Shown: positions 26,231-34,729, counted from the first letter of the stretch. The stretch is DNA of 64,000 nt from Paenibacillus amylolyticus (GCF_003719335.1 NZ_RIAS01000002.1:310001-374000); one strand, 5' to 3'. The notes: a model not told the origin generated them from the letters alone. Made by a program: numbers and translations.

Positions 26231-26243
26231 AAGTTACTAACTT
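26231..26243. promoter_or_regulatory. Palindromic operator-like site upstream of the dioxygenase
   Basis: AAGTTACTAACTT, a 6-1-6 palindrome, 123 bp upstream of the dioxygenase start and 169 bp upstream of the divergent membrane-protein gene. It resembles the TTAGTAAC-type sites bound by HxlR/MarR redox regulators. The rest of 26109-26411 is AT-rich without a gene. Confidence 0.5.
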
Positions 26244-26411
26244 TTTGTATGTTTTATTCTTGGTTTTATCTTAACATAAAGATATTTAGAATACAATACT
26301 TATTTGAATGAAGCTGGACAGGGGTAGAGATCAGTGGCAAAATGAAAAAGTTACCATTCACGTTATAAGAAGTCACCTCTGTTAACCAGAATAAAAGGAG
26401 AGAAGAAAGGC

Positions 26412-27188
26412 ATGGCTTACCCACCTTGGCTTGACCCGTATGATGCAGAGCCTTTTGCGGCATTCTCGACTTCACATATTAGTTCGATGATCATTATTTT
26501 TGCACTTGTTATCCTGTTATTTCTTTACAGGCATCGGCTTCGTTTCATGTCTGAACGCTCAAGCCGGTTCATGCGCATCGGTCTGGCAGGGTTTATGATC
26601 GGTTGTGAAATTGTACTGCAAATCTGGTATGTGTACGGAGGGATTTGGAGTCTGCGGACTTCACTACCGCTAGAACTGTGCAGCCTGTCGTTATTATTAT
26701 CAGCGTTGTTATTACTAACACGCAAAAAATGGTTATATTCTGCCTTACTTTTTTCAGGTATCGCAGGTGCTCTGATGGCCATCGTTACGCCGAATCTCGG
26801 TTATGCTTTTGCTCATTTCCGCTTCATTCAATTCTTTGTCGCACATGCGATGATCATTCTTGCTCTGCTCTATATGACTTGGGTGGAACAAATTCGTCCT
26901 GGATGGCGATCTGTTGCTGGCTCCATGATATTTGTAAATATTGCGGCGCTCGTGGTATACGGTATTGATGTATTGCTCGATGCGAATTATATGTTTTTGA
27001 GACATAAACCGGGCACACCGTCTGTCTTAGATATGCTTGGGCCTTATCCGGTCTACATTCTTGGAGAAGAGGTTCTGGCTCTGGTGTTATTCTCCTTGTT
27101 ATACCTGGTGCTCTTTGTGATTCCGGAGTGGCTGAAACGAATCAGTGGAAAAAAGGTAAAGCAAACGCAGATGCATTCCAAAAGCTAA
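26412..27188 (+). CDS. TIGR02206-type integral membrane protein (YwaF-like)
   Basis: A 258-residue protein with about seven transmembrane helices and little outside the membrane. The region LPLELCSLSLLLSALLLLTR, then a loop, then TPNLGYAFAHFRFIQFFVAH is characteristic of the TIGR02206/YwaF family of unknown function. Conserved polar residues within helices (E in LPLELC, H in FAHFRF and VAH) suggest a membrane enzyme or carrier active site. ATG 26412 has AAAGGAG upstream. It is divergent from the dioxygenase and followed by a terminator. Confidence 0.85.
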   Translation: MAYPPWLDPYDAEPFAAFSTSHISSMIIIFALVILLFLYRHRLRFMSERSSRFMRIGLAGFMIGCEIVLQIWYVYGGIWSLRTSLPLELCSLSLLLSALLLLTRKKWLYSALLFSGIAGALMAIVTPNLGYAFAHFRFIQFFVAHAMIILALLYMTWVEQIRPGWRSVAGSMIFVNIAALVVYGIDVLLDANYMFLRHKPGTPSVLDMLGPYPVYILGEEVLALVLFSLLYLVLFVIPEWLKRISGKKVKQTQMHSKS

Positions 27189-27216
27189 TTTTCCTGAAGT
27201 GAATTTTAATTAAGAT

Positions 27217-27258
27217 AACCCGCAAACCTTCTGGCTATCCAGAGCATTTGCGGGTTTG
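27217..27258 (+). terminator. Terminator of the YwaF-like gene
   Basis: AACCCGCAAA and TTTGCGGGTT form a perfect 10-bp stem with a second small hairpin CTGG/CCAG in the loop, followed by a T-rich stretch. Confidence 0.75.
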
Positions 27259-27263
27259 TTATA

Positions 27264-27292
27264 TTTCTGTCATCGGAGTGGGGTGTAAATTA
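27264..27292 (+). repeat. Dispersed motif TTCTGTCATCGGAGTG, copy 3
   Basis: TTTCTGTCATCGGAGTGGGG and then TGTAAATTA, nearly identical to copy 1 at 16486. Here it lies between two convergent gene ends, so it cannot be a shared leader signal for a plus-strand gene. Confidence 0.6.
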
Positions 27293-27298
27293 ATAACT

Positions 27299-28093
27299 TC
27301 ATCCGCGCAGAAGGGATTCGGCGCCGTCCACGTAGATTCGTGTGCCTGTTACATGAGAGGCTTCATCTGAAGCGAGGAACAGTACCAGATTGGCGACTTG
27401 CTCCGATGTTCCAGGATCACCCTTGAGTGGATGCTCATGTCCCTCAGGAAACTCTACTGGAATCTGAACATCTTTCAGATCATCTGATGGATACGTATTG
27501 TCGTCAATGTTGGTATCGATTGCCCCTGGACAAACGGCGTTGACACGAATCTTGTAGCGAGCCAGCTCCAGTGCAGCCATTTTGGTGAAAGCCGTTTGAC
27601 CCGCTTTGCTGGAAGCGTATGCAGAAAATCCGATGCCGGAGAATACCCGGTTGCCGTTAATGGAACTCGTAATAATAATACTGCCGCCACGCTCTTTCAG
27701 ATGAGGGATCGCATACTTCACGGTTGCAAACGTGCCACGCATGTTAATCTCCATCGTCTGATCCCAATCTTCGATTTTCATCGTTTCAATTGGAGCCATG
27801 GCGCCATTAATCCCTGCATTAGCAAAAACGATATCCAGCTTGCCTGCTTCGGTTGCCGCCTGGTTTATGGCTTTCTCTACATGTTCCGGCTTGGAGATAT
27901 CACATTCGATCACGTAAGCTTCGCCACCGGATGTTTCAATGATTTGTTTCGTTTCCTCTGCGTTCTCGGGTGTACGATCTAACATGTATACTTTGGCACC
28001 TTGCTCTGCGAATCGAATTGCAGAGGCCTGACCAATACCTGAGCCGCCTCCAGTAACAATTGCTACTTTGCCTTCCAACCGTTGTTCAGCCAT
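27299..28093 (-). CDS. Short-chain dehydrogenase/reductase (SDR)
   Basis: A classical SDR oxidoreductase of 264 residues: cofactor motif TGGGSGIG at 15-22, an Asp after beta-2 (MLDRTPE) favouring NAD, FANAGING, the catalytic Ser in IIITSSING and YASSKAG (Tyr-x-x-x-Lys), then VNAVCPGAIDTNI. The C-terminal ASHVTGTRIYVDGAESLLRG is normal for the family. ATG 28093 has GGAGGG upstream. It is a single gene with no pathway partners next to it, so the substrate is open. Confidence 0.93.
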   Translation of the reverse strand: MAEQRLEGKVAIVTGGGSGIGQASAIRFAEQGAKVYMLDRTPENAEETKQIIETSGGEAYVIECDISKPEHVEKAINQAATEAGKLDIVFANAGINGAMAPIETMKIEDWDQTMEINMRGTFATVKYAIPHLKERGGSIIITSSINGNRVFSGIGFSAYASSKAGQTAFTKMAALELARYKIRVNAVCPGAIDTNIDDNTYPSDDLKDVQIPVEFPEGHEHPLKGDPGTSEQVANLVLFLASDEASHVTGTRIYVDGAESLLRG

Positions 28094-28180
28094 TCATTGA
28101 TCCCTCCATGTATGAATTATCCTTGAACACTCTATTTCTAAATACCCGACATGAGGGAGGTGAATCATATGTGTACATAT

Positions 28181-28209
28181 AAAAAAACAGAGCCCAATTC
28201 GGACCCTGT
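28181..28209 (-). terminator. Terminator of the YqkE-like gene
   Basis: On the minus strand ACAGGGTCC and GGGCTCTGT form a 9-bp stem with two G-T pairs and a 5-nt loop, followed by seven T residues. Confidence 0.7.
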
Positions 28210-28247
28210 CTCCAGAGTAGCGTTATATTCTCTTTTTGCTCCCTTGG

Positions 28248-28508
28248 TTACTTATGTTTCTTCCAGTCCATGGAGCTGTTATTCAGCAGGTATTCAAAGT
28301 CATTGTCCCGGCGCTTCTGCTCCGCCTTGCGAGCTTCCTCTGCCTGTAAACGCTCTTGTTCTTTACGCTCTGCTTCAGCAGCTTTGGCTTCGTCAGCTTG
28401 TGCTTTTAGCTTCTCGAGCACATCACTGCTCAGCAGATCTTTCAGCGTGGTTGGTTTGTCCTGATTCTGCGCCTTGGGCGCAGGAGTATGTTTTTTGGAT
28501 TTAGCCAC
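28248..28508 (-). CDS. YqkE-like (DUF3886) small coiled-coil protein
   Basis: An 86-residue charged protein: a basic, Pro-rich N-terminus (KSKKHTPAPKAQNQDKPTTL), then a long Ala/Glu/Lys/Gln coiled coil, ending in NDFEYLLNNSSMDWKKHK. That tail is the recognisable feature of the Bacillus YqkE/DUF3886 family, whose function is unknown. The start is GTG 28508 with AGGGAG upstream. Cytosolic; a short terminator follows. An open frame on the opposite strand with a good ribosome site is rejected as a shadow. Confidence 0.8.
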   Translation of the reverse strand: MAKSKKHTPAPKAQNQDKPTTLKDLLSSDVLEKLKAQADEAKAAEAERKEQERLQAEEARKAEQKRRDNDFEYLLNNSSMDWKKHK

Positions 28509-28708
28509 TTGGAAAATCTCCCTTCAAAACATGAATCATCATCCATATCGTTATTGTAGTCATAGTATATCAGGTTCGTGTTGTGCATTCCATGAAGTTA
28601 CAGAGCAGGCGCAGGAAAAAGGGCATGTCACGGCGAATGAAGACAGGTATAAAACCATATAATGGTACCGATACTACGACTATTCCCTGAAGAAAGGAGT
28701 CGTTGTTC

Positions 28709-28819
28709 ATGGAGGCAAACCGTAGTTTGTTGAAAGGGCTTGCATGGGGGATGGCCTTTAGTTTCCCACTATGGATTGCGGTTATCGGGTGGCTGGATTT
28801 GTTGGGATGGATGCATTGA
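28709..28819 (+). CDS. 36-residue membrane microprotein
   Basis: MEANRSLLKGLAWGMAFSFP followed by a hydrophobic stretch ending in GWLDLLGWMH: one transmembrane helix, tryptophan-rich ends. A strong ribosome site (AAAGGAG) sits 10 nt before the ATG, and a terminator follows about 65 nt after the stop, so the unit looks like a real gene. Family unknown. Confidence 0.65.
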   Translation: MEANRSLLKGLAWGMAFSFPLWIAVIGWLDLLGWMH

Positions 28820-28882
28820 AGTGCTACTCACATCCAAAAAAGAGGTTTGATCTAGTTATCGATGTAAACGTTATCATTAAAT

Positions 28883-28924
28883 AAGCTCTGCTCTGTGACA
28901 CATGCACAGAACAGAGCTTTTGTT
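28883..28924. terminator. Bidirectional terminator
   Basis: AAGCTCTG-TCTGTG pairs with CACAGA-CAGAGCTT with one bulge; T-rich on the plus side. It lies between the microprotein and the convergent cyclophilin gene. Confidence 0.8.
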
Positions 28925-28941
28925 TGTTCATAGAAGAGAGG

Positions 28942-29604
28942 TTACTTCTTCTCCTCCGTAATCTTCACAGGTTCTGGATATTCCAGTCCGTGTGTATCAA
29001 CAGTTACTTTTTTCATGACTTGGTCCGTAACCGGCTTGTCTCCTTCGCCAATCTGCTGAGCTGCAATTCCATCAACTACATCCATTCCTTCGGTGACTTT
29101 ACCAAAAGTAGCATAAGAGTTATCCAAATAATCAGCATCAGCCAGCATAATGAAGAATTGAGATCCTGCAGAATCGAGATTGTCAGATTGGCGTGCCATC
29201 GAAATCACTCCGCGCGTATGCTTCAGATGATTTTTATGACCGTTAGAGGTAAATTCACCTTTGATCGCATAGCCTGGTCCACCTGTACCTTTGCCATCCG
29301 GATCACCGCCTTGAATCATAAAGCCTGGAATAACCCGATGGAAGATCAGGCCATCATAAAAGCCTTTGTTCGCCAGTGAGATAAAATTATACACCGTATT
29401 GGGGGCAATCTCCGGATACAGCTCAATGACGATCTTCTGTCCGTCCTGCATCTCAATCGTAGCTACAGGATTAGGGCCCTCTGGTGCTGCTGGAACCGGA
29501 GTTTGTGTAGCATTGCTTGCCGGGCGTACGCATCCGCTCATAACGATCAGCAGCATCGCAAAGACAAGCGAGACTGCGGTTGTTTTTTTCCATCGTAAAG
29601 ACAT
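28942..29604 (-). CDS. Cyclophilin-type peptidyl-prolyl isomerase, lipoprotein
   Basis: A 220-residue extracytoplasmic cyclophilin. The N-terminus is a lipoprotein signal, hydrophobic then LLIVMSGC with the lipidated Cys at about residue 24. The cyclophilin domain (about 50-215) has FHRVIPGFMIQGGDPDGKGTG (Arg and Gln of the active site), SMARQSDNLDSAGSQFFI and a late YATFGKVTEGMDVV. It should catalyse proline isomerisation in proteins folding outside the membrane. I choose ATG 29604, with AAGGAGG upstream; the longest frame adds 35 improbable residues that would block the signal peptide. Confidence 0.93.
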   Translation of the reverse strand: MSLRWKKTTAVSLVFAMLLIVMSGCVRPASNATQTPVPAAPEGPNPVATIEMQDGQKIVIELYPEIAPNTVYNFISLANKGFYDGLIFHRVIPGFMIQGGDPDGKGTGGPGYAIKGEFTSNGHKNHLKHTRGVISMARQSDNLDSAGSQFFIMLADADYLDNSYATFGKVTEGMDVVDGIAAQQIGEGDKPVTDQVMKKVTVDTHGLEYPEPVKITEEKK

Positions 29605-29788
29605 CAATATGTTCCTCCTTGGTTCGTTGTTATAACGAAATCTCATCCAATATAGTTTGGTTAATTCTTCAACTATCATACCGTTTCTAGGCTCTGAATG
29701 GCAATGCAAGCCGTGTTAATTCGGTGAACTGGGGATGGTCATCATGAGAGCATGGGTGTAAAATAAGGAAAATGCTTCCGCATCAGGG

Positions 29789-29854
29789 GGACGTACGGGT
29801 CTGTTCCGTCCGCTCCAAACACGGCAGTCCCGGCGTCAGTTACGGAAAGGACGG
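29789..29854 (+). promoter_or_regulatory. GC-rich leader with mutually exclusive hairpins before the MFS gene
   Basis: CCGTCC (29806-29811) can pair either with GGACG just upstream (29789-29793) or with GGACGG (29849-29854), which overlaps the presumed ribosome site AAAGGA. That is the logic of a translational switch. I cannot match it to a known riboswitch class, and the G+C richness alone could produce it by chance. Confidence 0.3.
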
Positions 29855-29862
29855 GCGGGTAT

Positions 29863-31074
29863 ATGAACTTCTCGTGGAAGCGTAATCTGATCATTTTATG
29901 GATCGGTGTCTTTTTTTGCAGTACGGCGTATTCAATTTCAATTCCTTTTCTTCCCTTATTTTTAAGCAGTGATCTGGGCGTTCACAATCATCTGGAACTC
30001 TGGTCAGGCCTTTCGTTTGGCATTACCTTTCTTGCAAGCGCTCTTGTATCACCCTTCTGGGGATCATTGGCCGATAAATATGGGCGTAAGCCGATGTTAA
30101 TTCGATCAGGGTACAGCTTGGCTGTCCTGTATCTGATTAATTTTTTTGTACAAGATCCGTATTCACTGATTGTGGTTCGTTTGTTTCAAGGGTTGCTTGC
30201 CGGATTTGTTCCTGCAGCGATTGCCCTTGTAGGCACGAACACACCTGAGGAGAAGACCGGATATGCTTTGGGAATTATGTCGACCGCGGGGGCTACAGGT
30301 GGTATCATCGGTCCACTGATTGGTGGGCTTGTCAGCCATTATTATGGCAACCGGAGTGCGTTCCTATTTTCGGCAATAGTCGTGCTGGTGTCTGCGATCA
30401 TTGCAACCTTCTGGGTTAAGGAAGAGAATTTTAATCGTAACAAGGCTCGTTCCCATGTTATGGATGATATCCGTAAAGCGAGAGCGAATCGTGTGTTTGT
30501 CACCGTGCTTGGCATGATGGGCATCTGTACCTTTTCTGTTATGATTCTCGAGCCGCTATTAACCGTGTATGTCATGGAGATGGGCGTTCAGCCTGATCGG
30601 GCTTCCTTAAGCTCGGGGATTATTTTCTCGGCGGTAGGAGTGGCGACGGTCATTATGGCTCCCCGCTGGGGCAAGCTTGGATCAAGGATCGGTTTTGGAA
30701 AAGTGTTAGTGATTGGACTAATTGGCGGAGCAGTGGGTAATCTGCTGCAGTTTTTTACAACAGGTTATGTTGCATTTGGCATCCTGAGATTTGTCTACGG
30801 ACTCTTTTTTGCGGCTGTGTTTCCTGCGATCAATGCGATGATTGTGCAGGTGACTGAACCGGCATTTCGGGGACGGGCTTTTAGTCTGAACCAGTCTGCA
30901 GCCCAGATCGGAACGATGGCAGGGCCGATTATCGGCGGTGTCCTTGGCGGCTGGCTGCCGATTCGCTGGATATTTATCATTAACGGTCTTGCGCTTCTGG
31001 CTACTGCTATAGTGGTGAAGTGGTCCAGGTTGGAGCAGAAGCTTCCAGGAGTAACTAAGCCAGTAGAGAAGTAA
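29863..31074 (+). CDS. MFS multidrug-type efflux transporter
   Basis: A 403-residue, 12-helix major facilitator of the DHA1 drug:H+ antiporter type. Signature motif A lies in the helix 2-3 loop (GSLADKYGRKPML). The antiporter motif C-like segment GIMSTAGATGGIIGPLIGGL follows in helix 5, and the second-half repeat has NQSAAQIGTMAGPIIGGVLG. The central loop is short and basic. It probably expels cationic or amphiphilic compounds (MdtG/BmrA-like). ATG 29863 follows an unusual GC-rich leader that may form alternative hairpins around the ribosome site. Terminators follow for both strands. Confidence 0.9.
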   Translation: MNFSWKRNLIILWIGVFFCSTAYSISIPFLPLFLSSDLGVHNHLELWSGLSFGITFLASALVSPFWGSLADKYGRKPMLIRSGYSLAVLYLINFFVQDPYSLIVVRLFQGLLAGFVPAAIALVGTNTPEEKTGYALGIMSTAGATGGIIGPLIGGLVSHYYGNRSAFLFSAIVVLVSAIIATFWVKEENFNRNKARSHVMDDIRKARANRVFVTVLGMMGICTFSVMILEPLLTVYVMEMGVQPDRASLSSGIIFSAVGVATVIMAPRWGKLGSRIGFGKVLVIGLIGGAVGNLLQFFTTGYVAFGILRFVYGLFFAAVFPAINAMIVQVTEPAFRGRAFSLNQSAAQIGTMAGPIIGGVLGGWLPIRWIFIINGLALLATAIVVKWSRLEQKLPGVTKPVEK

Positions 31075-31092
31075 TCGTTATAATATAGGAAG

Positions 31093-31127
31093 AAGATGAT
31101 GCTGGAAATGCAGTTGTCATCTTTTTT
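31093..31127 (+). terminator. Terminator of the MFS gene
   Basis: AAGATGA and TCATCTT enclose an inner CTG/CAG pair; a run of six T residues follows. Confidence 0.7.
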
Positions 31128-31160
31128 CTATAGAAACCGGAGCCAGCTTTGAAGTGAAAA

Positions 31161-31187
31161 TAAAAGAAACCCCTTGTTAAGGGGTTC
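31161..31187 (-). terminator. Terminator of the small acidic gene pair
   Basis: On the minus strand GAACCCCTT and AAGGGGTTTC form a strong stem with a 3-nt loop, followed by TTTTATTTT, about 90 nt past the stop at 31278. Confidence 0.75.
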
Positions 31188-31277
31188 TCCAGCATCACTT
31201 TTCTCATATTCAGCGCAGAGTCTATACATACATATTTGTACAATAGATCACAACGTTTATACTTATAATTATTTACT

Positions 31278-31475
31278 TCATTTATGATCCGAAGAGGGTT
31301 CATCAGAAGTCTGCTCTTCGGGAACGGCATGCTTAATCGCACCGCGCTGATCTTCATCTTCCAGTGCACCAGGGAAAGAATCTTCTGTAAAGAGGCCAAA
31401 ATCAGGATCGATATCCCGCTCAGTAACAAGGTTGTTGTTTTTCTTGACCTGTTCTTCCTTTTTGTTTTGGGTCAT
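31278..31475 (-). CDS. Small acidic hypothetical protein
   Basis: A 65-residue hydrophilic, acidic protein (MTQNKKEEQVKKNNNLVTER, then a D/E-rich segment with DPDFGLFTEDSFPG). ATG 31475 has an ideal AGGAGGTG 5-6 nt upstream, so translation is likely. It lies 40 nt downstream of another acidic gene on the same strand, probably an operon. There are no cysteines, membrane segments or known domains, and it is likely intrinsically disordered. Family not recognised. Confidence 0.65.
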   Translation of the reverse strand: MTQNKKEEQVKKNNNLVTERDIDPDFGLFTEDSFPGALEDEDQRGAIKHAVPEEQTSDEPSSDHK

Positions 31476-31515
31476 GTCAGCACCTCCTAGTGTGAGAATA
31501 TGCAAATCAATACGT

Positions 31516-31896
31516 TTAACGTGGCGGCAGGATATTCCGTTGTGGTTTGGCGTCAGCTCCAGCCCCGTTTAGCAGATCCGTGCCATGCAGGGCGTCGGGG
31601 TCGGGTGCGGCAGGGTCAACCGGACTGCCCGGTTGCACCAGATCTGCATCGGGTACAGATTCCAGTGGAGTTTCCGTCAAGCGGGATTCCAAACCTTCTT
31701 CGTCTGCAGCTGATGAAACAACGGGTGGAAGTTCCGAATCTTCCATTTCAATTTCAATGCGGCGTCCAGAAACTTCATCAAAGGTATCCATGTCTCCTTC
31801 GGGTACTTCGGTTTCAGGCGGAATATCACGGGACCTCTGGTAACGGTCATAATAGCGGTCACTTTCCGCGTTGCTAATTGGTTTATCAGACATCAT
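31516..31896 (-). CDS. Acidic, disordered hypothetical protein
   Basis: A protein of about 126 residues, very rich in Asp, Glu and Pro, with YYDRYQRSRDIPPETEVPEG near the start and VQPGSPVDPAAPDPDALHG near the end. AAAGGA precedes two adjacent ATGs (31896 and 31893), either of which could be the start. It is probably the first gene of a two-gene unit with 31278. It looks disordered, with no membrane segment or catalytic motif. Such acidic proteins may be spore- or stress-related in Bacillales, but that is speculation. Confidence 0.55.
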   Translation of the reverse strand: MMSDKPISNAESDRYYDRYQRSRDIPPETEVPEGDMDTFDEVSGRRIEIEMEDSELPPVVSSAADEEGLESRLTETPLESVPDADLVQPGSPVDPAAPDPDALHGTDLLNGAGADAKPQRNILPPR

Positions 31897-32025
31897 CAGC
31901 ACTTCCTTTCATACGGGTTAATAGTACAACGAATTCTACATTCTAAAACCATCATTTCATCGTGTAATCATCATACCTAGCATGATATTGTCCCCATAAA
32001 TAGACCAGGTTATGTCAGGAGTTCG

Positions 32026-32187
32026 TTAAAATTTCGGGAATACATATTTCACAAGGAAATAGAGAAATCCAAAGAAGATAATGATATATGCGGCATATTT
32101 AATAAATGTAGAGGCGACCACACTTGAATCCGATTTGTGCTGCACATCCTTATGTTCAACTTCTACTGTGCGATGAGGCTCATTCAT
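32026..32187 (-). CDS. Small single-pass membrane protein
   Basis: A 53-residue protein: a charged N-terminus (MNEPHRTVEVEHKDVQHKSD) and one C-terminal transmembrane helix ending YFLVKYVFPKF, so tail-anchored in layout. AAGGAG precedes ATG 32187 at good spacing; the longest frame adds 17 residues and would ignore it. It is divergent from the hypothetical gene at 32333. Function unknown. Confidence 0.65.
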   Translation of the reverse strand: MNEPHRTVEVEHKDVQHKSDSSVVASTFIKYAAYIIIFFGFLYFLVKYVFPKF

Positions 32188-32332
32188 TATAATCATCTCC
32201 TTGTTTAGTGAGTTTTGCTTTGAAAAACCATTACACATGATCCACTGGATTGAATCGTCCCAGCCGTTTTTACAGCATTTCTTGTTTTGCCTATGTTATG
32301 ATGAAGCATGACTACTCAAGGAGGGGTGCAGC

Positions 32333-32614
32333 GTGGACTGGTACACATTAGGCAATATGATCACACGTATTCGGATCGGACAGAAAGCGTCCACACCCGG
32401 GTTTTCTCGTACTGTCATTCGTCGTCCGGATGGATTGTTCTGGGTTGGCGGTATATGGTCAGGTCAAGTTGTTCAATTACGTGATTTTTTGTTCTCTGAT
32501 ATATGGACTATTTACGATGATGAAGAAACGGAGCAGTGGCTGGAGTTTCGAACGAAGGTGGAACAGAAGGAACGTGAAATGATTGAAAATCAGTTTGAGG
32601 ACTTACGAAATTAA
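32333..32614 (+). CDS. Conserved-looking small hypothetical protein
   Basis: A 93-residue soluble protein beginning VDWYTLGNMITRIRIGQKAS and ending in a charged helix with EFRTKVEQKEREMIENQFED. The aromatic, glycine-containing middle (PDGLFWVGGIWSGQVVQLRD) suggests a small beta-sheet fold. The start is GTG 32333 with AAGGAGGGG upstream. It lies 153 nt before the sensor kinase on the same strand and may be co-transcribed. No family recognised. Confidence 0.6.
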   Translation: MDWYTLGNMITRIRIGQKASTPGFSRTVIRRPDGLFWVGGIWSGQVVQLRDFLFSDIWTIYDDEETEQWLEFRTKVEQKEREMIENQFEDLRN

Positions 32615-32767
32615 AGACATATATAACAATAAAATGGAAAAAAGACTATAAATCTACTTATATGTGAATTTTGAAATTATGTAAGAAGGTGACATGATAA
32701 ACGGTGGCGAATTGATAGGGTGAGGGAGAAATGAAGAACCGAAAATAAAAACTTTGAGGTGCTGTGA

Positions 32768-34669
32768 ATGAGAAATGTGCCCAAAGCTATTATCATCTTG
32801 TGGATGACGATATGGACGATTCTGTGTATGCCGCATGGACTTGTACTTGCCGCACCAGAAGAGATTCAGCGGCCTGTATCCGTTACAGGATGGGAAGTGA
32901 AATGGGGGAACGCTGGAGATCAGGGCTTCATTAGTGAGGTTATGGGCCAGGACGAGATATGGGAGAAACGAAGTGCTGAGCGAATTGTAGACAGTAGCAA
33001 AGAACCATCCGGTTCTTTGTGGACACGTTTGACAATTCCCCATATGACTGACGGAAGTTCAGCGATTCGTTTCGAAAATATTAAAGGTACTCATATTGTC
33101 ATCTATCTTGAAGATCGGAAAGTATATGAGAATTACCATTATAATTACGACAATAATGCTGTTTTTTTACCGCTATCTGCAGAAAATTCGGGGAAAACAC
33201 TCTATATTTGGGCGCAAAATGAGAGAGGATGGTTGGGCATTCAAGGTGATGTCCAGGTCGGACCATATGCCATGCTGCAGGAGAAGTATCTCCATAATGG
33301 GCTAATGGATATTATTTTGGGTTCGACTTTTGTATTTACCTCGCTGATTATGCTGAGTTGCACATTTTTTCTGGGTCAGTTTCATAAAGGACTATGGATA
33401 TCGCTATGTGTTGTGATGGGTTCCATCGGGACAATGGTGATCACTTACTCTCAATTCTTGTACACCTTCTATCAAGTATATGGTGACCTGTATTCTATTC
33501 TGTTTGATCTGGCCATGTTGCTGGGGATGCCTGCACTTTGTTATTTCTTTGAACAAGTTATTGGTCCCGGTGTACACGGGGTATTCACCAAATTGAGAAA
33601 GGTTCAATGGGCCTATTCCATCGTTTCTGTATTTTCATTGTTTGTCTACGTGATATCGGGTGGACAATGGGATCTATTGTACAGTTTGTTCGTACAGCAT
33701 GTCGTGGGCATTATACTGGTTATTGTACTGACCATCCTGCTGGCTGGCACGATAGCCCGGGCACTGCAACGTAACCGTGAAGCGATCCTGTTGGCGGTTG
33801 GTTTCGGTACATTTTCACTAATCAGTGTCATGGAACTTCTTTGGTACTATCAGCGCAATGGGGCGTATCACCTGCTCTGGTGGAAATGGTCCATGGTTGC
33901 GTTTGTCATCTCGTTGATTGCTATTCTTGGCAGTCGGTTTGCGGAAAAACATACCAAAGTGTTAGAGTACTCCAGGGAACTGGAGCTATTCAACAACGAG
34001 TTACAGCGATCCGAAAAGATGGAAATCATTAGCGAGCTTGCCGCATCGGTTGCTCACGAGGTGCGTAACCCGCTTCAGGTGACGCGAGGATTCCTGCAAC
34101 TTATGACAGAGCAGGAGGACAACAAAAATAAAGGATATGTGCGCATTGCACTGGAAGAACTCGACCGGGCTTCCGGCATTATTACGGATTTTCTGACTTT
34201 TGCCAAACCGGAATTCGATCACATTATTTCACTGAATATATCAGATGAATTTGATCACATCGAAGGTATACTTGTACCAATGGCGAATCTGGAAGGCGGG
34301 AAAATTACAACCGATATCCCGCCGAATATTTATATTCGTGGAAATTCTTCTAAGTTCAAACAGGCCTTTATCAACATTATTAAAAATAGTATTGAGGCAT
34401 TTCAAGGAGGACAAGGTCAGATTGATATCTGGGCGTACTCACAGGATGGTAAAGTTAAGGTGCATGTCAGAGATAATGGTGAAGGGATGAGTGAGGAAGC
34501 TTTGTCCCGATTGGGAGAACCGTATTTCTCCAATAAAATCAAAGGCACTGGGCTAGGTATGATGGTTACCTTCCGCATCGTGGAAGCGATGAATGGACAA
34601 ATCAGTTTTACAAGCACAAAAGGGGTAGGAACAGAAGCTGTTGTATCTTTTCCCGAGTTCGTTAAATGA
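32768..34669 (+). CDS. Multi-pass sensor histidine kinase without an adjacent response regulator
   Basis: A 633-residue membrane kinase. It has a signal peptide and an extracellular beta-rich domain of about 150 residues (7TMR-DISM-like, with SLWTRLTIPHMTDGSS). A block of about seven transmembrane helices follows (about 175-400). The cytoplasmic kinase has phospho-acceptor SVAHEVRNPLQVTRGFLQLM in a KinA/HisKA-type dimerisation domain, N box INIIKNSIEAF, G boxes DNGEGMS and GTGLGMMV. No response regulator is adjacent, so it may feed the Spo0A phosphorelay like other orphan Kin proteins. It is convergent with the peptide/isoprenoid-synthase-like pair and only 60 bp from it, which makes it a candidate receptor. 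That link is an inference. Confidence 0.9.
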   Translation: MRNVPKAIIILWMTIWTILCMPHGLVLAAPEEIQRPVSVTGWEVKWGNAGDQGFISEVMGQDEIWEKRSAERIVDSSKEPSGSLWTRLTIPHMTDGSSAIRFENIKGTHIVIYLEDRKVYENYHYNYDNNAVFLPLSAENSGKTLYIWAQNERGWLGIQGDVQVGPYAMLQEKYLHNGLMDIILGSTFVFTSLIMLSCTFFLGQFHKGLWISLCVVMGSIGTMVITYSQFLYTFYQVYGDLYSILFDLAMLLGMPALCYFFEQVIGPGVHGVFTKLRKVQWAYSIVSVFSLFVYVISGGQWDLLYSLFVQHVVGIILVIVLTILLAGTIARALQRNREAILLAVGFGTFSLISVMELLWYYQRNGAYHLLWWKWSMVAFVISLIAILGSRFAEKHTKVLEYSRELELFNNELQRSEKMEIISELAASVAHEVRNPLQVTRGFLQLMTEQEDNKNKGYVRIALEELDRASGIITDFLTFAKPEFDHIISLNISDEFDHIEGILVPMANLEGGKITTDIPPNIYIRGNSSKFKQAFINIIKNSIEAFQGGQGQIDIWAYSQDGKVKVHVRDNGEGMSEEALSRLGEPYFSNKIKGTGLGMMVTFRIVEAMNGQISFTSTKGVGTEAVVSFPEFVK

Positions 34670-34729
34670 CGGACTTGGGGAGGATACCCAGCATAATGTT
34701 CTACCCCTGATTTTTTTATTTAGCCAAGA

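Noticed and set aside
28151..28504. Plus-strand 117-codon frame with an excellent ribosome site (GGGAGGTG)
   Set aside because: It lies antisense to the YqkE-like gene and its terminator. After the first ~20 codons the composition is that of a reverse-strand shadow.
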